This document shows, piece after piece, positions 43,503-52,126 of a DNA stretch of 64,000 nucleotides. The translations under genes and the position numbers were made by a program. The notes under the pieces were generated by a model. It made no database searches, was not told where the DNA came from, and worked only from the letters and a program-made list of their open reading frames with translations. The stretch comes from Tenacibaculum jejuense (GTDB taxonomy: Bacteria; Bacteroidota; Bacteroidia; Flavobacteriales; Flavobacteriaceae), in contig NZ_LT899436.1 of assembly GCF_900198195.1 (NCBI RefSeq), forward strand, positions 1,467,501 to 1,531,500, in the 5' to 3' direction. The stretch's first letter is position 1. Each line of letters opens with the position of its first letter.

Positions 43503-44942
43503 ATGACGATCAAAAACTACATAAACGGAGAATTTATAGATCCAGTTGATGGAAATTATATTGATAATTTTAATCCTTCTATTGGAGAAGTATACGGACA
43601 AATACCAAATTCTTCTATAGAAGATGTTGAATTAGCTTATAAAGCAGCTAAAGAAGCTTTTCCTATTTGGTCTAAAACTACTTTAGAAGAACGAAGTCGT
43701 ATATTACTTAAAGTTGCAGATTTAATAACAGATAAGCTTGATTTTTTAGCAGAAGCAGAAACTAAAGATAATGGGAAACCATTGAGTTTAGCAAAAACTA
43801 TTGATATTCCAAGAGCATCTTCTAATTTTCGTTTTTTTGCTAACGCGATCACACAGTTTCCTTCTGAAGCTCATGAAAGTGTTGGTTTGAATGCAATGAA
43901 TTTTACGTTACGTCATCCAATCGGAGTTGTCGGTTGTATTTCTCCGTGGAATTTACCTTTGTACTTATTTACTTGGAAAATTGCTCCTGCTATTGCTGCT
44001 GGAAATTGTGTGGTTGCCAAACCAAGTGAAGTTACACCAATGACTGCTTATTTATTAGGTGAAATTTGTAACGAAGCAGGTTTGCCAAAAGGTGTGTTAA
44101 ATATTGTACATGGTTTAGGTCAAACTACTGGTCAGGCTATTGTTGAACACCAGAGTATTAAAGCAATTTCTTTTACAGGTGGAACTGCAACAGGAGCTCA
44201 TATTGCAAGAACAGCGGCCCCAATGTTTAAAAAGTTATCGTTAGAATTAGGAGGAAAGAATCCAAATATTATTTTTTCGGACGCTGATTATGATGAAATG
44301 TTAGCAACAACAGTAAAGTCATCTTTTGCCAATCAAGGTCAGATTTGTTTATGCGGAAGTAGAATTTTTGTAGAAGAAACTATCTATGAAAAATTCAAAA
44401 AAGATTTTGTAAATAAAGTTTCAAAACTCAAAGTTGGCAATCCGTTTGATGCTGATACAAATCTCGGTGCTTTAGTTTCTAAACCACATTTAGAAAAAGT
44501 AAAATCGTATATAGATATTGCTGAAAAAGAAGGTGGGAAGATTTTATTTGGAGGAAAAAAAGTGACTGTATTAGGGAGTGAAAATGGATATTATTTACAA
44601 CCTACTGTAATTGAAATTCAGGATAATTCATGTAAATTAAATCAAGAAGAAATATTTGGTCCCGTAGTTACAATCATGCCTTTTAAAACAGAAGAAGAAG
44701 TATTAGAGTATGCTAATGATGTAAGTTACGGTTTATCAGCTACACTATGGACGAACAATTTAAATAGAACGATGCGAATGACTCAAGAATTGCAAGCTGG
44801 AATTGTTTGGGTAAATACTTGGTTGCTTCGTGATTTAAGAACTCCATTTGGAGGTGTAAAAGCAAGTGGAGTGGGAAGAGAAGGAGGTTTTGAAGCTTTA
44901 CGTTTTTTTACTGAACCAAAAAATATATGTATAAAATATTAA
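43503..44942 (+). CDS. 2-Aminomuconate 6-semialdehyde dehydrogenase (aldehyde dehydrogenase family)
   Basis: From the ATG at 43503 the product has 479 residues. The catalytic cysteine is C282 in GQICLCGSR, the general base E248 in LELGGKNPN, and the NAD region holds SFTGGTATG. The VGCISPWNLPLYLFTWKIAP block is typical of the muconic-semialdehyde dehydrogenase group (ALDH8A1-like). It would oxidise 2-aminomuconate semialdehyde to 2-aminomuconate with NAD+. The upstream gene overlaps only if the longer, less likely start at 43479 is used. The next gene begins 9 bp downstream. Confidence 0.88.
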   Translation: MTIKNYINGEFIDPVDGNYIDNFNPSIGEVYGQIPNSSIEDVELAYKAAKEAFPIWSKTTLEERSRILLKVADLITDKLDFLAEAETKDNGKPLSLAKTIDIPRASSNFRFFANAITQFPSEAHESVGLNAMNFTLRHPIGVVGCISPWNLPLYLFTWKIAPAIAAGNCVVAKPSEVTPMTAYLLGEICNEAGLPKGVLNIVHGLGQTTGQAIVEHQSIKAISFTGGTATGAHIARTAAPMFKKLSLELGGKNPNIIFSDADYDEMLATTVKSSFANQGQICLCGSRIFVEETIYEKFKKDFVNKVSKLKVGNPFDADTNLGALVSKPHLEKVKSYIDIAEKEGGKILFGGKKVTVLGSENGYYLQPTVIEIQDNSCKLNQEEIFGPVVTIMPFKTEEEVLEYANDVSYGLSATLWTNNLNRTMRMTQELQAGIVWVNTWLLRDLRTPFGGVKASGVGREGGFEALRFFTEPKNICIKY

Positions 44943-44951
44943 ACAACTAAA

Positions 44952-45743
44952 ATGGATTTAAGAATTCAAAATAAAAACGCCTTAGTTTGCGGTAGTACTC
45001 AAGGAATTGGAAAAGCATCTGCAATTGCTTTAGCTGAAGAAGGAGTTAGTGTAACTTTAGTAGCGCGTAATGAAGAAAAGTTAAAAGCAGTACTTAAAGA
45101 AATTAATGAAAAATGTCAGTTCGAGCGCAGTCGAGAACATAATTATATCGTAGCTGATTTTTCAAATCCACAAGAATTAAAAGAGAAAATAGAAGCTTCA
45201 TCTTTAAATTTTCATATTCTAATAAATAATACAGGCGGACCAGCAGGCGGACCAGTTTTTAATGCGCAGATCGATGAGTTTGAACGCGCATTTACAATGC
45301 ATTTAAAGTGTAATCATGTGTTAGTTCAAGCTCTAGTCCCCTTTATGAAAGAAGAAGGTTACGGAAGAGTGATTAATGTAATTTCTACTTCAGTAAAACA
45401 ACCTTTAGATGGTTTAGGTGTTTCAAATACCATTCGTGGAGCTGTAGCAAATTGGTCAAAAACAATGGCGAATGAATTAGGCCAATTCGGCATTACAGTC
45501 AATAATGTGTTACCTGGAGCAACAGCAACAGAACGATTAAATGAAATTATAAATAATAAAGCTAAGAAAACAGGTACATCTGTAGATAAAGTTATTGAAA
45601 CTATGAAAAATGCAGCACCAGCTAAACGTTTTGCCCAACCAGAAGAAGTTGCTAATGCAATTGTTTTTTTAGCTAGCGATCGAGCTAGTTACATCAACGG
45701 AATTAATGTTCCTGTTGATGGTGGACGAACAAAAAGTCTATAA
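44952..45743 (+). CDS. SDR family protein with altered active site
   Basis: The 263-residue protein has the Rossmann start ALVCGSTQGIGKASAIALAEEG and the NNTGGPAGGP block. The YxxxK catalytic pair of classical SDRs is replaced by SNTIR (Tyr to Ser, Lys to Arg) after ISTSVKQPLDGLGV. Such Tyr-less SDRs form a known subgroup, and their chemistry is not settled. Residues about 55-64 are encoded by a GC-rich repeat-like DNA segment (45114-45138). As last gene of the kynurenine cluster, it may act on a late intermediate. Annotation beyond SDR is not justified. Confidence 0.85.
   Translation: MDLRIQNKNALVCGSTQGIGKASAIALAEEGVSVTLVARNEEKLKAVLKEINEKCQFERSREHNYIVADFSNPQELKEKIEASSLNFHILINNTGGPAGGPVFNAQIDEFERAFTMHLKCNHVLVQALVPFMKEEGYGRVINVISTSVKQPLDGLGVSNTIRGAVANWSKTMANELGQFGITVNNVLPGATATERLNEIINNKAKKTGTSVDKVIETMKNAAPAKRFAQPEEVANAIVFLASDRASYINGINVPVDGGRTKSL
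45114..45138 (+). repeat. REP-like sequence inside the SDR gene
   Basis: The core GTTCGAGCGCAGTCGAGAAC (45119-45138) is far richer in G+C than its surroundings and matches, from memory, a dispersed palindromic repeat frequent in Flavobacteriia genomes. It adds residues QFERSREH to a surface loop between helix C and strand 3 of the Rossmann fold without breaking the frame. No other copy was seen in the window. Confidence 0.6.
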
Positions 45744-45842
45744 GTTTTTACTTGTAATTTACGTTTGTACTAGTTTTAGTTACTTATGTGACTGTTAAGG
45801 TTACGTTTAAGTCAAATTTAAAAAAGGAGTATGTATTTTTTG

Positions 45843-45850
45843 TAGATTTG
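45843..45850 (+). promoter_or_regulatory. -7 element of the gene at 45888
   Basis: TAGATTTG matches TAnnTTTG exactly, 37 bp before the ATG. A clear -33 TTG was not found. Confidence 0.35.
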
Positions 45851-45887
45851 ATTATCAAAAGTTTTCACTAATCAAAATTTACATTTT

Positions 45888-46463
45888 ATGAATCGTAGAA
45901 GATTTATTACCTCTAGCATCATGGGTGCTGGCTTAGTCGCTGTATGCCCTAGTTTTGCCTTATCAAATACTAACACAAGTCATTTTTCTAAATTCAAATA
46001 TTTAATGAATAAGGGAAAATATATCTCTGTAGCAAATTTATCTAAAGGAATTCAAGATACCTTTAATAGCTTAACTACATCATTAAAGAATTCAGATTAT
46101 GAATATAGTAAAACTCAAATTATAAAGCTGAATAGCACTTCCTACGCGGTACCTTTAGTTAAAAAGAGTCTTTTAAGTTCACCAAAAAATGAAATGGCTT
46201 TAATAGTAGGAAATACATTCAAAAGCAAATTTTATATATTGAATGAGTATCAAACTAGTGAGTTTAATTTGTTGATTAATAATTACGAAAATAATCTTAA
46301 AGCAAATAAAATTACCAATTTGAGTGTGTCTGAATTCGCTTTTCCTGTATCCATAGTAAAAGAATCTAAAGGAAAAGAAAATCTATTGGCTTACAAAAAT
46401 TTGTTAAATAATGAGATTACCATATCTAGCTTAGGTAAAAAGTCAAAAGCAGTGATTAGTTAG
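45888..46463 (+). CDS. Hypothetical exported protein with Tat-like signal
   Basis: The 191-residue protein begins MNRRRFITSSIMGAGLVAVC, a twin-arginine type signal (RRRF, then a hydrophobic core), with cleavage near PSFAL. The mature part is Lys/Asn-rich with no motif I recognise. It looks monocistronic, with a promoter-like element upstream and a convergent gene 39 bp downstream. Confidence 0.6.
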   Translation: MNRRRFITSSIMGAGLVAVCPSFALSNTNTSHFSKFKYLMNKGKYISVANLSKGIQDTFNSLTTSLKNSDYEYSKTQIIKLNSTSYAVPLVKKSLLSSPKNEMALIVGNTFKSKFYILNEYQTSEFNLLINNYENNLKANKITNLSVSEFAFPVSIVKESKGKENLLAYKNLLNNEITISSLGKKSKAVIS

Positions 46464-46502
46464 TTTAAAAAGAAATTATTATTTCTAAATTTGTACTATA
46501 AG

Positions 46503-46946
46503 TTAAGATGATCTATTAGATTTCAACTGCTTCATTACATTTTTTAGTCGATGCATTTTACCTTTTAAGTTCTTAATTTTAATTCCATTTTTATCAGTTA
46601 AGATTAGAGAAGGTAAGGCATCTGCTTGAAATTTACTTTTAAATTTTTCATAATCTTGATTTACTTTACTGTTGTAAATTATCCCACCACCAGGCAAATC
46701 TATTAAAAATAATACAAGATTTTTTTTAGCATAATCTTGAAATTCATGATGCGCAATTACTTTTTTATCCATTTTTCTGCAAGGAGCACACCATTCACTA
46801 CCCGTTAAAATAATTAAGATTTGCTTATTTTCTTTAGTGGCTATTGTTTTTGCTTCATCCCAATCTTTAATCATATTGATTTCCTGACTAAAAGTAAATT
46901 GAGTTAATAGTAATAAAAAGATAATAAATATTATTCTAATTTTCAT
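46503..46946 (-). CDS. Periplasmic thioredoxin-like protein
   Basis: The 147-residue protein has a signal peptide (MKIRIIFIIFLLLLTQFTFS) and a thioredoxin fold with active site WCAPC (C53, C56). A conserved cis-proline region ALPSLILTD follows at about 111-119. It should act as a periplasmic thiol reductase or oxidase. It lies 18 bp downstream of the penicillin acylase-family gene on the same strand and is probably co-transcribed with it. Confidence 0.85.
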   Translation of the reverse strand: MKIRIIFIIFLLLLTQFTFSQEINMIKDWDEAKTIATKENKQILIILTGSEWCAPCRKMDKKVIAHHEFQDYAKKNLVLFLIDLPGGGIIYNSKVNQDYEKFKSKFQADALPSLILTDKNGIKIKNLKGKMHRLKNVMKQLKSNRSS

Positions 46947-46964
46947 TTCAAATTTATGTGATTA

Positions 46965-49319
46965 TTATTCTAAAATAAGTTCATATTTGGCATGCTCTTC
47001 TATTTTTTCTTTAGAAAACCAATACGGAATCCATTGTTTGGTATGCCATTTTTCAAGTTGAGATTTATAATAAGGGTGAAAAACTCTTGCAGAACTTCCT
47101 CCAGCTATAATTCCCATAATTTTTTCATTGTCGTTCATATCAGCAATCATTCGGAAAGAACTAAACCAAGAAGTTTCAAAAAGATGTTCTTTATTTTTTA
47201 CAAATCCACCTCTATTTAGTGTTTGATTCGATCCTGCTTTTGGTAATAATTCTCCACCAACAAATTCGCTTCCAAAACCATTTTGTCTAATTGGGCTCGC
47301 AAATTTTACAGTATGTAATTTTCCCCAAGTCCAGTTTTTAGCATCTTTACCGAATCGTTCGGTTAGTATTTTTTGAGTAGTAATTCCTGCTTCTACAATC
47401 AATTGAGCTAAATTTTCCTTTTCGGGAGTATTTATATTGTCAATAAAACGGTGATTGGTAAGTATTATTTTATCTAACCTTTCGTTCCAGTAATATAAGT
47501 TTTCCCAGTACATGTCTTCAACTTCATCAGGTAACTCGTCATTTAAAATAAGATACGCCAATTCATTATATAATAAAGTGTAAACAGCGGCTCCAACTTT
47601 ATCAATTTCTTCAGTTAAATCCCATGTTTTTAAAATTTCAGAAAGTTCTTTTGTAGTTTCATTCTCTTCTAAAGCTTTTACAAATAAAGGATTTATTTTT
47701 TGTGCTTGTACATTTTTTACATCAAAGAGTAATTCCCAAGATTCATCAGCATTATATTTTTTATCAGAGGCAAAAAGCTCATGTATTCTTTCATACCTGT
47801 AAATAGGAGAGAAGTGATTTGAATAGTAGTATTGATAATCATCTGGACGTGTATCATGATTAGCAGTCCCTAACCAGCCTCTTTCAGGATTTATAAGATG
47901 AGGTAATTCATTTTTAGAAATAAAACCATTCCAGTTATCTAATGAATCAATAGCTTGTGGTAAATCACCATTTTTATTTCTTCTAATCGGAATCAATCCT
48001 GTTGCTTGATGAGCAATATTTCCATTAACATCGGCAAAAACATAATTATAAAACATATTATCCATGTCCGCTAAAACTTTTCTAAAAGAAGTCGTGTTTT
48101 TTGTTTCTAAAAGTGCAATTTGACCAATACTTTTACTTTGAGTTTCAGCTAAAGACCAACGTAAGCTTATAGCATCTTTTGTGAGGATGTTGAATATAGG
48201 GAAATCAGAGATAATTGGACCTCTTTTAGTAGATCGTATTGATAATTCAACACTGCTACTATCTTTTATTTTTATAATTTCTTTTCTCGTATTTAAAGAA
48301 ACTTTTTTGTTATTATCCAAATAAAAATCACCATCTATTTTTTCTATAAATAAATCCTGGCTATCACCATAAGCATTTGTTACCCCAAAAGAAACAAACT
48401 CATTTCGACCAGATAGTAGTCCAGGAATTCCTGGTGTAGAAATACCAACAGCTTTAAATTCCGGACAAACCAAACCTATAGGATGAAATAATCCAGGTAA
48501 AATTCTAGAATCTACATGTGGATCATTTGCTAAAATAGGTTTACCCGATTGTGTTTTTTTTCCAGATAAGACCCAGTTATTAGAACCTAATTTAGGATAT
48601 GGAATTAAAGGATTTGGAAGTTTCGTATAAGCAAGCTCTTTAGTTGTGGCTTTAGGTTTAGAAATAGAATCGAATTGTAGTGGTTTTGTTCTATCTATAT
48701 TAACAGAAAGCGGCAATAATTCTGAGGCATTATTTAATCGTGCAGCTAAATTATGACTGATAATTTCATCATTCATATTCTGACCTTGAAACAAACCTAC
48801 AAAATGTACAACAGACATAATATCTTCGGGTAAAAGTTTTGTAGGTGTTATGTTTAATAAACTTAACTCTAAAGGATATTCATTTTTAGCTACTTTTAAA
48901 TATTCGTTATAACCTTCACAATACCAGTTTAAAATATTTTTAGTTTCTTGATTTAAAAATGCATAACTTCTTTTTGCATTTCCATAAATATCAAGAACTC
49001 TTACTTTTATATCCGATTGTAACATAGATGATCCAACTAATTCTGAAGCTTTTCCTTTAATTAAAGCTCGATAAAACTCCATTTGGAATAGTCGATCCTG
49101 AGCAGTTACAAAAGCTTGTCCTCTAAAAAGATCTGCTTTATTTTCAGCAATTACATAAGCAATACCATTTTCGTCACGAATGATTTTAATAGGCTTTTCA
49201 TTTACTGTTATTTCAAATTTTCCGTTTCTTTTGAAATTGTTACTATTCTTTATCCAAAGAAAAGCAGCAACTGAAATAATTAAAAGAATAGCTAATGCAA
49301 TTATTATTTTTTTCTTCAT
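46965..49319 (-). CDS. Penicillin acylase family protein (Ntn hydrolase)
   Basis: The 784-residue protein has an N-terminal membrane or signal segment (residues 3-24) and the alpha/beta-chain layout of penicillin acylases. The autocatalytic junction is LGSNNWVLSG, making S246 the N-terminal nucleophile of the beta chain. Downstream blocks HVDSRILPGLFHPIG and GISTPGIPGLLSGRNEFVSFG are typical of the family. It would hydrolyse an amide such as an acyl-homoserine lactone or acyl amino acid in the periplasm. The real substrate is unknown. Confidence 0.88.
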   Translation of the reverse strand: MKKKIIIALAILLIISVAAFLWIKNSNNFKRNGKFEITVNEKPIKIIRDENGIAYVIAENKADLFRGQAFVTAQDRLFQMEFYRALIKGKASELVGSSMLQSDIKVRVLDIYGNAKRSYAFLNQETKNILNWYCEGYNEYLKVAKNEYPLELSLLNITPTKLLPEDIMSVVHFVGLFQGQNMNDEIISHNLAARLNNASELLPLSVNIDRTKPLQFDSISKPKATTKELAYTKLPNPLIPYPKLGSNNWVLSGKKTQSGKPILANDPHVDSRILPGLFHPIGLVCPEFKAVGISTPGIPGLLSGRNEFVSFGVTNAYGDSQDLFIEKIDGDFYLDNNKKVSLNTRKEIIKIKDSSSVELSIRSTKRGPIISDFPIFNILTKDAISLRWSLAETQSKSIGQIALLETKNTTSFRKVLADMDNMFYNYVFADVNGNIAHQATGLIPIRRNKNGDLPQAIDSLDNWNGFISKNELPHLINPERGWLGTANHDTRPDDYQYYYSNHFSPIYRYERIHELFASDKKYNADESWELLFDVKNVQAQKINPLFVKALEENETTKELSEILKTWDLTEEIDKVGAAVYTLLYNELAYLILNDELPDEVEDMYWENLYYWNERLDKIILTNHRFIDNINTPEKENLAQLIVEAGITTQKILTERFGKDAKNWTWGKLHTVKFASPIRQNGFGSEFVGGELLPKAGSNQTLNRGGFVKNKEHLFETSWFSSFRMIADMNDNEKIMGIIAGGSSARVFHPYYKSQLEKWHTKQWIPYWFSKEKIEEHAKYELILE

Positions 49320-49784
49320 AAGAGGTATTGATTTGTCTTTTCTTAGAAATTTTAGAAATACTTTATTTTATATTTTCTGCAATATATAAAACGATTCACT
49401 TAATTTTTTTAAATTCTAGACGCTAATTTAATAGGAATTTACTGTTTATAGATTAAATTTTTGTCTTTTGTATAAGTTTATAGTTACAAATAGCTATTCA
49501 AATTGATTTTCAAAAGGATTAGAAATTGTAAATATGAATAATAGATGGTTTTTGAAATGATACTTTTTTGAAGTTATTCGAATCATTTCTTTTAATTGTT
49601 TTTAAATCAGTTTGTTTAGAAGTTATACCTATAAACAAAAAGAAGTAATCTTTAAAGATTACTTCTTTTTGTTATTCGTTAAGGTTTAATAATTATTGAA
49701 ATTTTGTAAATAAACACAGCCATTTGATCTAACCCAAGATGTACTTTGTTTTTATATGTAGTTTATCTTTGGTAAACCATCGTT
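49320..49784. other. 465-bp intergenic stretch
   Basis: It contains the promoter region of the penicillin acylase-family gene (right of 49319) and a long palindromic terminator at 49637-49670. The rest is AT-rich with no open frame of credible length. On the minus strand, 49690-49760 has a short run without start codon ending in NNY-stop that may be a gene remnant, but the evidence is too weak to call it. Confidence 0.5.
49637..49670. terminator. Perfect 34-nt palindrome, likely terminator of the SUKH-like gene
   Basis: The sequence from 49637 to 49670 is a perfect 34-nt palindrome with arms AAAAAGAAGTAATCTTT. Read on the minus strand it forms a strong hairpin with a T-rich end about 115 bp after the stop of the SUKH-like gene. 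It could also work on the + strand, but no + gene precedes it. Confidence 0.7.
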
Positions 49785-50411
49785 TTATAGACCTAACCAC
49801 GGAGCGTGCCAATTTTTTCCAAACGATGATATAAAGTTTTCAAAATCGGATTTATTATTAGCTCCGTAATAAATGGTATTCTCACCAACTGAGATAATGT
49901 CATTCGGACAAGATTGATAAAAACACATTTTCAGATCATGAATATTCGCTATTTCTAAATCAATAGGCTTAATTTTTATTTTATGTAAAAAACCATTATT
50001 AGTAGCCGTTTTAATATCGTCAATCGAATACTTTGTCATAGCTGAAAACTTTTGAGAAAAGGATGAGGTTTTTAAAATCTCATTATATAAAAAATCTTCA
50101 ACAGAATAGTTGACATTAGTCCATTTTCCGTCGTATGGTTTGAATAATAAGTTACTATTAATATCCAAACCCCATTTTTCGCCTGTTTGTTCATCAATAT
50201 GAAGTTCTAAAATTTCATAATTATTAATTTTTAAACCGTTTAAAACCGATTTAAAAAGGCTAGAATGGATTCCTATATTTTTATAAAAATCAAGTATTAC
50301 TTTTGGTAACTTAACTCCAATATTTTTTTCAAGAATTTTAATGTCCTTGTCAAAATTTATAAAATCATTTCCATCAATATTATTTAACTTTCTGATTATA
50401 TCTAATTCCAT
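49785..50411 (-). CDS. SMI1/KNR4 (SUKH)-like protein
   Basis: The 208-residue protein has the SUKH signature near residues 26-50: ILEKNIGVKLPKVILDFYKN followed by the glycine turn. Blocks such as GEKWGLDINSNLLFKP also fit. SUKH proteins often act as immunity proteins for contact-dependent or polymorphic toxins. No toxin gene is seen in the window, so this may be an orphan immunity gene or a housekeeping relative. No signal peptide, so it is cytosolic. Confidence 0.7.
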   Translation of the reverse strand: MELDIIRKLNNIDGNDFINFDKDIKILEKNIGVKLPKVILDFYKNIGIHSSLFKSVLNGLKINNYEILELHIDEQTGEKWGLDINSNLLFKPYDGKWTNVNYSVEDFLYNEILKTSSFSQKFSAMTKYSIDDIKTATNNGFLHKIKIKPIDLEIANIHDLKMCFYQSCPNDIISVGENTIYYGANNKSDFENFISSFGKNWHAPWLGL

Positions 50412-50463
50412 AAATTCATTTTCTCATGTGAAAGCTTACTCAATGTTTCTCGATATTTATAAA

Positions 50464-51258
50464 TTATTTGAGCGTAACAGTACGTTTAACCTTATTAAAT
50501 GGTCCGGGAATTGGATTGCCTTGTGCATCGATTAATTCTAATTGAATAGTAACTTCACCCAAAGGAAGCCCTTTAATAACATAGGGCGCCCATTCCGTAA
50601 TCAAAAACTCCTCACCGTTAATATTAGCTTTAACTTTATTACCTTTTTCTGAAAGTGTCGTATTTAAAACAAAAAAATCTAATAATAAATGCTTTGCATC
50701 TTCACCTGAATATGTTCCTTTAGGCCTACTGTAAATTAGTGTTGGAGATGCTATGTCAAAAGTTAAACTATCTTTTGAGTTTTCTCCTACAACCAATTTC
50801 TTAACAATAACAGAGTTTTCATTTTTAACCGATTCATGATATGAACGACTTAAAAAAGCTACAAGATGGTGTGTGCCTTCAGGAATTTCTTTAGTGAACT
50901 TAGGTTCATAGTGAGCAGAGTAAGGTTGATTATTTAAGATGAAATGGATATGTTGTCCTTTTCCTGAATTAGCTAACTTTTTAGTATTTGGACTGTCTGT
51001 TTGTGCACCAAGTGTATAGTTGTTGATTTCAAAATTAAATTCAACTTTTCCATCTATGGTATTAGCAATACTACCAGGCTGATTTAATTGTAAAGTAGCA
51101 TCAGAATATGCAGGCGATTCAGTAAGCTTTTCAATACTGATTTTCTCTGTTTTTTCCTCTTGTACTGTTTTTTTCTCTTTTTCGTTATTCTTACAAGAAG
51201 AAAAGGATAAAAAAAGAATACAAAAAGCTGTAAAAAAATTAAATAGTTTAGTTTTCAT
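50464..51258 (-). CDS. Lipoprotein, unknown
   Basis: From the ATG at 51258 the product has 264 residues. The signal peptide ends LSFSSC (residue 22) and is followed by a charged linker and a beta-rich domain (GQHIHFILNNQPYSAHYEPK; EGTHHLVAFLSRSYHESVK). The His-rich strands resemble small beta-sandwich domains used to bind metals or ligands, but this is not proved. I rejected a start at 51303 because the extra 15 residues do not fit a signal peptide. Confidence 0.7.
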   Translation of the reverse strand: MKTKLFNFFTAFCILFLSFSSCKNNEKEKKTVQEEKTEKISIEKLTESPAYSDATLQLNQPGSIANTIDGKVEFNFEINNYTLGAQTDSPNTKKLANSGKGQHIHFILNNQPYSAHYEPKFTKEIPEGTHHLVAFLSRSYHESVKNENSVIVKKLVVGENSKDSLTFDIASPTLIYSRPKGTYSGEDAKHLLLDFFVLNTTLSEKGNKVKANINGEEFLITEWAPYVIKGLPLGEVTIQLELIDAQGNPIPGPFNKVKRTVTLK

Positions 51259-51563
51259 TGTTGTTTTTTTTGATCGAATTAAGTTTGTTAGGGAAGCGTT
51301 CAAAGTTGTGAGTTTCCCAAAATTGTTTCCTTAAAATTAATCAATTATTATCAAAGTAGTAGTAGTAATTTTCGTTAGAAAAACTTATTGTTTGTATTAA
51401 TTATTTTAGTTTTTATTCAGGAAACCAAAGTTTTAGTGGATTTTGAGATTTTTATAAAAAAGATGAAGAAGTTATTTATTTATAATAATTTTATATTATT
51501 ACGAAATAAGGATATTTTTCTCTTTAGTTTTTATTTAATTTTATAACTTAATACGAAAACAAT
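51259..51563. other. 305-bp divergent intergenic region before 3-hydroxyanthranilate dioxygenase
   Basis: This should hold promoters for the leftward lipoprotein gene and the rightward dioxygenase gene. A weak CAACTTTG (minus strand, 51301-51308) and a TAGTTTTT (51525-51532) are the nearest approaches to TAnnTTTG. No strong palindrome or frame was seen. Confidence 0.35.
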
Positions 51564-52097
51564 ATGAATTTAGTACAACCCCTAAATTTTAAAAAGTGGA
51601 TAGACGAACATCGTCATTTATTGAAACCACCAGTGGGAAACAAACAGGTTTGGGATAATGGAGAATATATCGTTATGGTTGTTGGTGGACCAAACAATAG
51701 AAAAGATTATCATTACAATGAAACACCAGAATTTTTCTATCAAGTAGAAGGTGACATGGTATTAAAGATTATTGATGATAAAGGCGAAATGATTGATGTA
51801 GAAATTAATGAAGGAGATATTTATTTGCTACCAGCAAAAGTACCTCACTCTCCTCAACGTAAAGAAAATACAGTTGGTTTAGTTATAGAATATCCAAGAT
51901 CTGAAGGAATGTTAGATGCTTTAGAATGGTATTGTGAGAATTGTGGTACACCTTTGTACAGAGAAGAGTTTGCTTTAGATAATATTGAAACAGATATGCC
52001 AATTATTTTTGATAAATATTATTCAGATAGAGAAAAATGTACTTGTTCTAACTGCGGAACAGTAATGGAAGCTCCAAAGAAAAAAGTTAATTCTTAA
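51564..52097 (+). CDS. nbaC: 3-Hydroxyanthranilate 3,4-dioxygenase
   Basis: This cupin dioxygenase opens 3-hydroxyanthranilate to 2-amino-3-carboxymuconate semialdehyde. In the 177-residue protein the catalytic Fe ligands are H50, E56 and H95, and the second, rubredoxin-like Fe site is C124, C127, C161 and C164, as in Ralstonia-type enzymes. Length and both metal sites match the bacterial form. It lies 29 bp ahead of ACMS decarboxylase and continues the pathway begun by kmo and kynU several kilobases upstream. Confidence 0.95.
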   Translation: MNLVQPLNFKKWIDEHRHLLKPPVGNKQVWDNGEYIVMVVGGPNNRKDYHYNETPEFFYQVEGDMVLKIIDDKGEMIDVEINEGDIYLLPAKVPHSPQRKENTVGLVIEYPRSEGMLDALEWYCENCGTPLYREEFALDNIETDMPIIFDKYYSDREKCTCSNCGTVMEAPKKKVNS

Positions 52098-52126
52098 TTG
52101 AAAAATAGAAACCTTAAAAGAAACTA

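Noticed and set aside
46949..46956. TAAATTTG (minus strand) just before the thioredoxin-like gene as a promoter
   Set aside because: It would start transcription at or inside the start codon; the match is probably chance within an operon gap of 18 bp.
49690..49784. Possible C-terminal remnant of a gene on the minus strand (ends NNY-stop)
   Set aside because: No start codon and too short to identify; kept only as a note under the intergenic region.
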